From NCBI GenBank assembly GCA_029216955.1, contig JANAVB010031417.1:23845718-23909717 (forward strand): a DNA stretch of 64,000 nucleotides, given 5' to 3'. Source of the DNA: Iris pallida. Taxonomy: Eukaryota; Streptophyta; Magnoliopsida; Asparagales; Iridaceae. Position numbers and translations under genes: made by a program. Of this stretch, positions 47,228 through 56,714 are shown one piece after another. The stretch's first letter is position 1. Every line of letters starts with the position of its first letter. A model generated the notes under the pieces. That model had not been told where the DNA came from and did no database searches. It worked only from the letters and a program-made list of their open reading frames with translations.

Positions 47228-47526
47228 TTGCTTCTTGTTTTGATCTGTCTTTATGATGGTTATGGAGACATGATCTCATCGCTCCGGTCCGGAGAATACT
47301 ATCGAGAGGCTGGCCACCTCTCGTCCTGTTCATCAGGGCCTCGAGACCACAGCTCCTGTTGTGCCGACTCAGGTTGGCGTTTCTGCTACATTGGAGGTGC
47401 ACCTCTGTCTGTACAGAGACTTTTTCTCATCATTTCTGATTTCTCTCAGCAGCAGCGGTTCACGCAGCATCGTCAGCAGACCAGAAAAAACTAGCAGGAC
47501 GAGCTATCGTCAGGACAGTCGAGGAT
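47228..47526 (+). pseudogene. Possible decayed gag of family E
   Basis: A frame reading RSGPENTIERLATSRPV, then VVPTQVGVSATLEVH, resembles the Pro/Val/Thr-rich gag N-terminus of chromoviruses and starts about 200 bp after the primer site. Frames are broken soon after. No zinc knuckle was found. Confidence 0.35.
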
Positions 47527-49070
47527 GCACAGACCATTAGAGATCTTACTGCAAGTTCCGTTCTTCTCTATTCCATTCCCACAATTGTCTCTTATAACTA
47601 TCTTGAAATTCGATTCCATCTGTTCCTTGTTGACTGATCAATTTGTTATGTTGTTCCTGTGTTATGTTTGCTTTTTTCTTCTGAGAAAAAAAAATTTATA
47701 TGGGCTAGTCACCTCAGTTATGGGATCTAGAATCTTTGATAGTCATGTTAGCTGGCATAGTGAGGACATATAGTCAGATTTTGGACCTATTTCTCGGGTG
47801 TGGAAATTTAAGGTTTTCGCCGTCGCATGCGGCAATGCGGAAATTTTAAATACCATGAACCTAGAGGTATGTACCTTAGTCAAGGACTCTGTGATTATTG
47901 TAGCCTTGCTTACTAGCATGACGAGGATTTAGAGCACCATAATTTTGGATAGACGTATATGATTATCAGATTGTATCTTAAATGATCTTGAACAAGTTTT
48001 CTCTACTTTTGTTCAGTCTTTAAAAAAAAATTGTTTTGTTTGTTTTGTTTCTCATTATTTAGCTTAGGAGTAGGAGTAGCTTTAGCTGTATTATAAACCT
48101 TTGTGTAACTTCTTACTATGAATCTCTTCTTAAAATAATGAATCGATGATTTTGCTAGACCTTATCTTGGATTTGATATTATAGCTCTGGTTTCAAAATG
48201 GTTCCTTCTTTTAAACAGATAAGCAGAACAGATTTTATCGTTATTTCCTTCTTGCTATTATTCTTATATTAAATAATAATAATAATAAAACTGTCTTGAT
48301 TACATCAATCACCTGCTTTGCAATCTTGGTAGGAATCTAAATATTGGTCTTGATATAGAATTTGATTTTTATATTGGAACATGAGAATATATATAGTAGA
48401 CACAGACACTTTGTCTGACACGTATGCATGCTATACTTTGATTATCAACCCATCTAAATGCATATTAATATGTTATTGATGTTTAAATTCTCAAAACCCC
48501 AATATTCTGATACAGTACAGTATTAGAGGCTGGTTCTCTGCTTATCCAGTTTAAATTCGTAATTTAAATATAAATTTCATGTTATTAGTTTTGTTTACAT
48601 CACTGCACATGTATCTTATACACAAGGTTTCAATTCTTAAAAAAATTGGTTGAGTTTTGTGTTTGAACTTGTCAAATCTGAGACTGTGTGCATATTAACT
48701 CTTAATACTGGATTTTAAATATTAGTTCAAATTGTTATTTTTAAATATAATATTTTGAGGTATATAAATTATTGTATGTAGGGATATAATGTTAGGTTTC
48801 ATATTTTTACATGTTAGGTTGTGATAAACATTGGGTTGTGTCACTCCCCGATCCTAGAATACGTATTTTAATACGTAAACCGATAAATTGTATTTACTTT
48901 GTACTTATACGATATTTATATGCTGTATTTCTTCATGTATTTTCCAAAAATATTCGATAAAATATTATTTCGTAATTTATTTTCTGCATTTGGGCCTACA
49001 GTTTTGGCTCATTTGGGTAACCTATTCTTGGTTCACCTTGGTTCATCATGAACCCATGGGTTCAAGATTC

Positions 49071-49080
49071 TATATAATAA
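49071..49080 (+). promoter_or_regulatory. TATA box of the Tek-A LTR
   Basis: TATATAATAA about 230 bp into the LTR, followed by a CTCTCTCCTCTC tract. The 3' LTR copy is at 56947. It implies U3 of about 260 bp and over 2.4 kb of transcribed R-U5. Confidence 0.6.
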
Positions 49081-49141
49081 CTCAACTCATTCTCTCTCCT
49101 CTCATTTATTTCCTCTCATTTACTTTCCTCCACCAACCAAG

Positions 49142-49157
49142 GCAAGTACCAACTTGC
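49142..49157 (+). other. Hairpin near the expected Tek-A transcription start
   Basis: Arms GCAAGT and ACTTGC around ACCA, some 60-70 bp after the TATA box. Equivalent hairpins with the same or changed arms occur in Tek-D (29106), Tek-B (33489, 41755) and the deleted element (18425, 22898). Confidence 0.6.
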
Positions 49158-49560
49158 TCAAGAGATGGATCCATAAATGTTGTTGATGTTTTCTTACAAA
49201 ATTATTTGTCAAAATATGTTCTTCTCCTTATTCTATACTAGTGTAGAACTTGAAGTTTTCTATTTTGAAGCTTTAATTTTTGTAGATCTAGGTTTTAACC
49301 ATTTTCGGATCTTTTTGGTTTTGATCAAGCAAACTTCATTATTTTCAAGTTTTGATGGTTCCATGTTGTAGAGAATTTTGTTCTACCCAATTTTGACCTT
49401 TGAAAAGTTGGATTTGGACTTATTTTGACCAAGTTATGGACTTTTGAAGCTTGGGTTCAACCCATGGAGTTCTTGCTGTTTGGAGAAGACAGTGAGTAGT
49501 GCGAGAGCTTTTTAGCTCGTGCCACTGAGTTGCGCACGCTCTTTAGCGCAGCGCAGTCCT

Positions 49561-49802
49561 CATACGCTGCCTTTTGGGAGCGTATGTCTTGCATACGCTC
49601 ACTTGGGAGACAAGGAGTCGTATGGAGTCCATACGCTGCCTTTTGGGAGCGTATGTCTTGCATACGCTCACTTGGGAGACAAGGAGTCATATGGAGTCCA
49701 TACGCTGCCTTTTGGGAGCGTATGTCTTGCATACGCTCACTTGGGAGACAAGGAGTCGTATGGAGTCCATACGCTGCCTTTTGGAGCGTATGTCTTCCAT
49801 AC
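49561..49802 (+). repeat. 69-bp tandem repeat, 3.5 units
   Basis: Units start at 49561, 49630, 49699 and (partial) 49768. Each contains GCGTATGTCTTGCATACGC (7-bp arms) and CGTATGGAGTCCATACG (8-bp arms). Because 69 is a multiple of three, several frames stay open across it, which is an artefact. The 3' LTR has one unit plus a partial one (57437, 57506). Confidence 0.95.
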
Positions 49803-50350
49803 GCTGACCTGAGCGTACGCCGACCTGAGCGTAGGCTAACCAGAGCGTAGCCTGACTTGAGCGCGCCCTGACCTGGACTCCCCTATACCTTATATTTTTA
49901 TATGTATATATTATATTGAATATATATATATGTAAATATTTGTGTATGCTATATATCCTTACACCTTTTGCCCTGAGCATGATATGAGCACTAATGTGAC
50001 CTCGGTGAACAAAGTGTTCCTACCTGATACTTGTACCTGAATGTCCCAGTTCTCGTTCATGCTCGACAAATGACTCGTAATTCTACGTGGCATATTTGTA
50101 ATGATGCGTTACACCAAGGAGGGTAGAACATGTTGACATACTGATTGACATGGATCCTCTTTTGGGGTACTCGTACTTGAGTACGACATTTAGGAGGATG
50201 ATCATGCAGGCCACAGCATGTGAGTCCAAGATTTCACCTAGGGTTAAATTAGGCAACTAAATGTACTAGATGCATGGGGAGGGCAAAATCCCGAGATCGT
50301 GTTACACCAGCCGCCTTGAGATATTGTCTTGACGCGCCGGCTGGTCTCCA

Positions 50351-50974
50351 CGGATACTGTGTCATCTGCAACGAGTGGATGACTGTATCCGATTAATTCC
50401 TGCTATATATTATATGTTTTAGCAAGGTGGCCTTACAAGGGACCTGTGCTCAATTATACCTGTCTACGCGAACCCCTGGGTTGGCTAGCCTTGCTGGAAA
50501 GATACGATCTGAGGATTTTCTAATAACATGACGCGAGGATAACCTCGTCCCACTAGAGACTCGTAGACTTGATTGGCCGTGAAAACGACTTGCTTGTATC
50601 CTATTACCTTCCGTGAATAACTGAGGGAAGCGGACTATCATGGTACGTGATCCAACCCATGTTCTTGTTTGATTGTTGGGTTGGTTATCGTACAATGACA
50701 GGCTATGGACCGAAGTTATGAACAGAAGACTTATTCTGGTTGTGAAGTACTACTTCTGTGAATGACTGAGGAACATGGTCTATTATAGTACATGATCCAA
50801 CCCATGTTCTTGTTTGATTGTTGGGTTGGTTATTGTGCTGTGATAGGCTATCGACCGAAGTCACGATCAGGAGATTTTATTGCTTATACCTTTTAACTTA
50901 TGTGAATGTTATAGAGTACGACACGTCCCGACTCCATGCGGCACCTTTTGTCCTTGTTTGGTTGTAAGGGTGCC
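50351..50974 (+). other. Stem-loop cluster in Tek-A LTR
   Basis: CGGATAC pairs with GTATCCG at 50351-50391, with an inner GTCATC/GATGAC helix. Then CCAACCCA pairs with TGGGTTGG twice (50652-50684, 50797-50829) around a TTCTTGTTTGATTG loop. GGCACC pairs with GGTGCC (50940-50974) around a loop with TCCTTGTTTGGTTG. Loops resemble each other while stems differ. Confidence 0.7.
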
Positions 50975-51111
50975 ATATGGGTTCGAAGATGTTGCGCTAC
51001 CCTATAATAGTAGCATAAGTATTACTATTATCAATCATTCTATTAACTGGGTTTTTAATCTTAACTCTTGTGCCCCTTTGGCGGTACTTGCTATTCGGGG
51101 CTGACCCCGCT

Positions 51112-51186
51112 GGTTTTGTTTGGCCAGATCTCGTAGCAGAGCCAGAGGACACGATCTTCCTCCCTGACATCCATGGTGCATACTAG
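51112..51186 (+). other. Conserved short reading frame GFVWPDL (Tek-A 5' LTR)
   Basis: 24 codons then TAG: GFVWPDL, then AEPED, then a hydrophobic patch, ending GAY. It is preceded by CGGGG-CTGA-CCCCG (51096-51109) and TTTTGTTTGGCCAG. The same frame without change of length is at 58867-58941 in the 3' LTR. The reading frame upstream of the mini-hairpin is not conserved between families, so coding, if any, starts here. Confidence 0.55.
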
Positions 51187-51632
51187 GAGCATGGCGGTTC
51201 GAGGACTCGAGTGGATTTCTTCTCCACCACTCCTGCTTATATTTTGTGCGGCATTTAGCCACCGGCACCTGTTAGCCGGATTACTTGATATTTTGTGTCA
51301 TTACATAATTGTAATTAAACAGACTGCAGCTGTGTATAATTTTGTACTCCTGACTCTCTGAGATAGCTAAATTATAAAGCTAGTCTCTCATGATCATTTT
51401 TGATGAAGCGTCAGGGACGCCTTACTGCTTTATCTTTAATGTTCATTTATTTGCTGATGTGATTTAATTGATTGAGACATAAAACTCTGTGGGACCATAG
51501 AAGACTTGATTGTAGCATGTACCTCCTAGTCTCTCGACAGCCACGATCGCCGTATGACGTTACGTACCTCATATGGAGTAGCTGGCCTAGTCCGTCTCCG
51601 TATTTCGGTACTGGGGCGTGATAAGGTTTTAG

Positions 51633-51650
51633 TGGTGGCCCATGCAAGTC
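51633..51650 (+). other. Tek-A primer-binding site, tRNA-Ile type
   Basis: TGGTGGCCCATGCAAGTC, one mismatch from the Tek-B site, 9 nt from the LTR end. Confidence 0.65.
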
Positions 51651-51930
51651 CATTTTTTAGACTTGTGGGGTATTGCGAATTATTAGGAGTCTCAATCAAA
51701 ACTTGTTCCCCTTGAAATTCGGTTTCGAATTCTCTGTCCTTGCCTTGATCTCTAACCTGACTTGCATCTTCAAAATCTTCCTCGTCCGGACTTGATAATC
51801 TTATATTCTTCTCTATAGGGGTGCTTCATTCTCAGTAGCGGGTGAGGCCCATGAGGAAGAGCAGCAAGAGCATGGCTCGACTGGGCAGCAACAGGGGAGA
51901 GAACCTTCTCCAGTGCAGGCACGAGCAGAA

Positions 51931-54900
51931 ATGGAACCAGAGACAGTACAACCACAGGTTATTGAAACCCCTGCAGCACCAGCAGCGACGGCAGTACCAG
52001 ACGCCGTAGCACTCCTGGAGATCATCCGGGGGTTTCTTGTCACTAACCAACAGCAACAGACTCGGCAGCAGGAGCAGAACGTGTTGCTGAACCAAGGGAT
52101 TCAGTTAGCTCTTGAGAGGAGTGTCGGGGCTGACTCGGGAGCATCAGGAAGGTTTCGTCGCTTGAACCCGAGGTATTTTGATGGCACGGAGGATGCCATC
52201 ACTGCGGATGCCTGGATTCAAGACATCGAAGCCATTCTTGTGGCAGCCAAGGTTCCAGATGATTAGAAGGTTAATCAGGTCAAATTAGTACTTCAGGATC
52301 TTGCTCGCGAATGGTGGGCATCAGAAGAAGTTGGTATAAGACGCCCTGTTCGTTGGACCACCTTTAGTGAAAAATTCAAGGCCAAGTATTTTGGCGTAGT
52401 AGCTCGATATGAGCTCCAGCAGAAGTTTATTAGTCTCAAGCAAGCAGGCAAAACCGTAGATGGGTATGCAGCAGAGTTCTGCAGATTGTGCCGTTTCGCA
52501 CCAGCAATGGTGGCAACGGAGCCAGAGAAGGCTATGAGGTTCCAGCAGGGACTTCACTTGGAACTACTGTAGCTTGTGGAGGGACACGACTACCAGACAT
52601 TTGACGCTGTTTTGACGGCCGCTCGGAGGCACGAGCTTACCCAGCAGAGGTTGGCATCGAGAACAGGAGGTCAGAAGAGATCTCATTCCCAGGTTGGAGG
52701 AGGAGCAATACAGCGAACATCGGCACCAGCACCTGGTGTACGTATTCATGATGCAGGAGCACCGCGGAGGGCGGCCGTGTCAGCTACTACAGCGCCAGTT
52801 TGGCATCAGCAGCCGAGGAACCAACAGCAGCGTCCGGGAGCACCCCAGGGCTGTACCTTCTGTAGGAAGGCAGGGCACACGAGGGAGGTGTGTCGGTCAG
52901 CGAATGGCTTATGCTTGAGGTGTGGTAGTTCAGACCACCGTATCTCCACTTGTCTTGTGATGCAGAGGCCAGGAGGGCCAGCTCAGCAGTTTCCAGCGTT
53001 GCCAGCTCTGGTGGCAACCCCGAGTGGAGGGCCAGTATTAGCAGTAAGGCCCCTAGCCCAGCGTCTACCAATGCAGGCTCAGATGTTTCGCCAAGCACAG
53101 GAAGCCGAAGGCCCTCAGAGGCAGCAACAGCATGGTCGAGAAAGGCCGCAACAAGGGGCTCCGCGGGGCCAGGCTCTCACATTATCTTTGGGAGAGGCTC
53201 TAGCGTCTAGTGACGTGGTGGCAGGTAAAATTCTCGTCACCTCATTTCCCGCTGTAGCATTATTTGATTCAGGCGCTACTCATTCATTCATCTCTGCACA
53301 ATATGCTACACGGATTGGACTAGTATTTGAGGCATTGCCGAAGAGGATGGATATACTCACCGGCAATGGGCTCGTAGAAGTGAGCAGAGTGCGCTTTTTA
53401 TGTCCGGTAGAGGTGTGTGGGCATTTATTGCCCGTATCATTGGTTGAATTCCCTATGGGGAATTTTGATGTTGTTCTTGGCATGGACTGGTTGAGAGACA
53501 GTCATGCGACCATTGATTGTAGGGGAGGTAGGGTCATATTCAGCGTTCCTGGGATGGAACAGTTCATCTTTACTCGAACCTTGAAGAATCAGGCCGAAGG
53601 CGTCATCTCAGCAGCAGTGTCAGAGCCAGGACAGATTCCGAGAGTTGTCGAAGATTTTCTCGACGTCTTCCCTGATGAGCTCCCAGGGATACCGCCAGTC
53701 AGAGAGGTAGAATTTAGCATTGAGTTGAACCCTGGAACGAGGCCTATTGCAGACAGAGTTTACAGAATGTCGCCGTCAGAACAGGATAAGTTGTATCAAC
53801 ATGAGGAAGAGTTGAAGTCTAAGGGATTCATCCGAGATAGTAAATCGCCCTGGGCCGCGCCAGTGATTCTAGTTCCCAAGAAGGATGGGTCGACGAGGAT
53901 GTGCATCGACTACCGCAAGCTGAATGCAGTAACAGTGAAGAATAAGTACCCGCTACCAAGGATTGATGACCTGTTTGACCAGTTGAGCAAGGCCAGCGTC
54001 TTTTCCAAGATCGGTCTTCGGTCGGGATACTATCAAGTAAGAGTCCGAGAGCAAGACATACCGAAGACAGCATTCAGATCTAGATATGGGCATTATGAGT
54101 TTTTAGTAATGCCCTTTGGACTAACCAACGCCCCTGCAGTATTCATGGATTTAATGAACCGCATCTTTCTGCCGTATTTGGATAAATTTGTGGCGGTGTT
54201 CATAGATGATATCCTTGTCTATTCCAGCAGTGAAGAGGAGCATGAGAAATATCTTAGGACTGTCTTACAGATATTGAGGGAGCATCAACTTTATGCGAAG
54301 CTCGACAAGTGTAAATTCTGGTTAGACCACATTTCGTTCCTGGGATATGTAATTTCTGGAGCAGGAGTGTCAGTGGATCCGAAGAAGATTGAGGCCGTAG
54401 AGCATTGGCCGGTCCCGAAAACGGTTACAGAAGTGCGAAGTTTCTTAGGATTAGCTGTTACTACAGAAGGTTAGTGGCGGACTTTGCCAGGATCTCTGCA
54501 CCCTTAACGCGTTTGACGCACAAGGACATAGAGTTTGTTTGGTCAGCTAGCTGTCAGGCATCATTTGAAGAATTGAAGAAGAGATTGATCTCAGCCCCGA
54601 TCTTGACGCTTCCAGTAGGAGCGGGAGGCTTTACAGTATATTGTGACGCATCAGGGAAGGGTCTTGGATGTGTATTGATGCAGCATGGAAAGGTGATAGC
54701 ATATACGTCTCGGCAGCTTCGAGACCATGAGAAGAATTACCCGACTCACGATTTGGAGTTAGCAGCTGTGGTATTTTCACTCAAGTTGTGGAGGCATTAT
54801 TTATACGGGGATCGGGTAGAGATCTATACTGATCATAAGAGTTTGAAATACGTGTTCACGCAGCGAGATTTGAACATGAGGCAAAGAAGATGGTTAGAAC

Positions 54901-56522
54901 TACTGAAGGATTTTGACTTAGATCTTCAGTATCATCCAGGCAAGGCGAATATAGTTGCAGATACACTGAGTAGGAGAGACAGTGCCTTTATCTTGACCTC
55001 GCAGAAGCATATTTTAGAAGACCTTCAGAGTATGAGAATCGAAGTAGTTTTGCTAAGGGATATAGGAAGAATAACCAGTATGCAGATTCAGTCAACCTTA
55101 GTAGAGAGGATAAGGGCAGCACAAGCAGGAGATCCACAGATTCAGAAGTTGCAGTCGGAGTGTGAATCAGGCCGTAGGAAGGAGTTAGTAATTCATAAAG
55201 ATGGTACGCTCAGGTTTGGAAACAGACTCTGTGTACCGAGTGGGGACCTTCGACAAGAAGTTATGTCCGAAGCTCATAGTTCTATTTACTCCATTCATCC
55301 AGGAGGAACGAAGATGTATCGAGATATCAGGCAGTTCTTTTGGTGGAATGGCATGAAAAGAGAGATAGCGAGATTTGTATCCAAGTGTCTGGTATGTCAG
55401 CAGGTGAAAGCCGAGCAGCAGAGACCAGCAGGATTGCTACAGCCGCTTCCTATCCCAGAATAGAAATGGGAGCACATCACGATGGATTTTGTGACCGGTT
55501 TACCTAGATCTCCGGCTGGCAAGAATGCAGTCTGGGTAATAGTAGATCGACTCACGAAGGTCGCTCATTTCCTTCCCTTTCGAGTTGGACAGACTACTGA
55601 GCAGTTAGCAGAAAAGTACATGAAGCAGATAGTAATGCAGCACGGTGTTCCAGTTAGTATAGTATCAGATCGGGATACGCGGTTTACTTCCCATTTTTGG
55701 CGGAGCTTACACCAAAGTTTGGGAACCAAGTTAAGATTTAGTACTGCTTATCATCTACAAACCGACGGGCAATCAGAAAGAACCATTCAAACATTAGAAG
55801 ATATGCTACGAGCGTGTACCTTAGATTTTGGCAGATCTTGGGAGGATCACCTTCATCTAGTGGAGTTCTCCTATAACAACAGCTATCAGGCTAGCATTCA
55901 GATGGCCCCGTTCGAAGCATTGTACGGAAGGAAGTACAGGTCCCCTTTGGCATGGGACGACGTCGGAGAACGAAAGCTGTTGGGGCCAGAGATGATCACG
56001 CAGACTGTGGAGATAGTTAAGTTGGTCAGAGAGCGCCTTCGAGTTGCGCAGGACCGACATCGTCATTGGGCAGATCAACATCGTAGGCCTCTAGAGTTCA
56101 GAGTTGGCGACCAAGTGTTTCTGCAGATTTTGTCTACTCGGGGTATCATCAGATTTGGAACCCGAGGAAAGCTTAGTCCAAGATACGTTGGTCCTTTTAA
56201 GATTCTCGCTCGGGTAGGCGATGTGTCTTATCGACTTGCCCTTCTGCCTTCGTTAACTGGCATACATGATGTGTTTCATGTGTCCCAATTACGTGGGTAT
56301 GTCCCGGATCTGATTCATGTCATCGATCATTCTGAGTTAGTCGTTGGTACCGATTTAACTTACGAGGAACAACCCGTGTCTATTTTGGACCGGCGAGAGA
56401 AGGTACTCAAGAATCGGACGATAAGCCTTGTCCGTGTTTCTTGGAACCATCACTCTTCGGGAGAGTCAACCTGGGAGCGCGAGGACGAGATCAGATCTCG
56501 GTATCCGCATTTGTTTGACTAA
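51931..56522 (+). pseudogene. gag-pol: Tek-A gag-pol polyprotein, nearly complete but broken
   Basis: Most likely start ATG 51931. Gag core, then two CCHC zinc knuckles ([14 protein letters not shown] and [14 protein letters not shown], about 52852-52955), protease [11 protein letters not shown] (DSG at 53266), RT with [19 protein letters not shown] and FIDD at 54199-54210, RNase H YCDASGKG and [11 protein letters not shown], integrase HHCC ([12 protein letters not shown]), core D at MDFVTGL, D at SDRDTRF, E at GQSERTI, and a chromodomain-like end (LVRVSWNHHSSGESTWERED) to TAA at 56521. Lesions: TAG 52264, TAG 52570, 1-nt loss near 54451, TAG 55461 at a Trp position. About 1530 codons overall, normal for the lineage. 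Confidence 0.95.
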
Positions 56523-56714
56523 TGAGGTATGTTTTTACGCCTTATTGACACGATTCCATGCTTATCTGCACCTACTTGTTTTTGTACTTTGTGATGTATG
56601 ATAATAACTGCTATGATAGTTAACTTATATATGATTGTGCCTTGCTTGCCCTGATTTCACTATCCTGTCTTGGCTGGAATTCCGAGGAAGGAATTTTTCT
56701 AAGAAGGGTAGAGA
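56523..56714 (+). other. Tek-A 3' untranslated end and polypurine tract
   Basis: Short non-coding stretch ending AAGAAGGGTAGAGA (56701-56714), directly before the 3' LTR. Confidence 0.85.

Larger units (their letters stand above)
47015..48838 (+). other. Family E interior, left part
   Basis: Begins with the primer site. 47228-47526 may be a gag remnant. 47530-48020 is A/T-rich without a recognisable gene. From 48021 it matches the first E interior (29469 on), including a poly-A/T start. It is interrupted by Tek-A at 48839. Confidence 0.6.
48839..51623 (+). repeat. 5' LTR of Tek-A (2785 bp)
   Basis: TGTCACTCCCCG to GGGGCGTGATA. TATA-like TATATAATAA at 49071-49080, a GCAAGT-ACCA-ACTTGC hairpin at 49142-49157, a 69-bp tandem repeat at 49561-49802, a GATAC/GTATC hairpin at 50351-50391, three class II hairpins at 50652-50684, 50797-50829 and 50940-50974, and a GFVWPDL short frame at 51112-51186. 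It is 121 bp longer than the 3' LTR: two extra 69-bp units minus one 17-bp unit accounts for this exactly. Confidence 0.93.

Noticed and set aside
49600..49620. GGAGACAA shared by the Tek-A 69-bp repeat and the class I loop
   Set aside because: In Tek-A it is on the sense strand, whereas in the deleted element it is on the antisense strand. The match is short and probably chance.
49519..49850. Overlapping plus-strand frames with a 23-residue repeat, open in three frames
   Set aside because: They follow from the 69-bp tandem repeat, whose length is a multiple of three. Copy number differs between the two LTRs of one element.
50880..51104. 74-codon frame ending just before the GFVWPD frame
   Set aside because: It ends inside the mini-hairpin, is not kept in Tek-B or the other families, and has no domain. 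The conserved part starts downstream.
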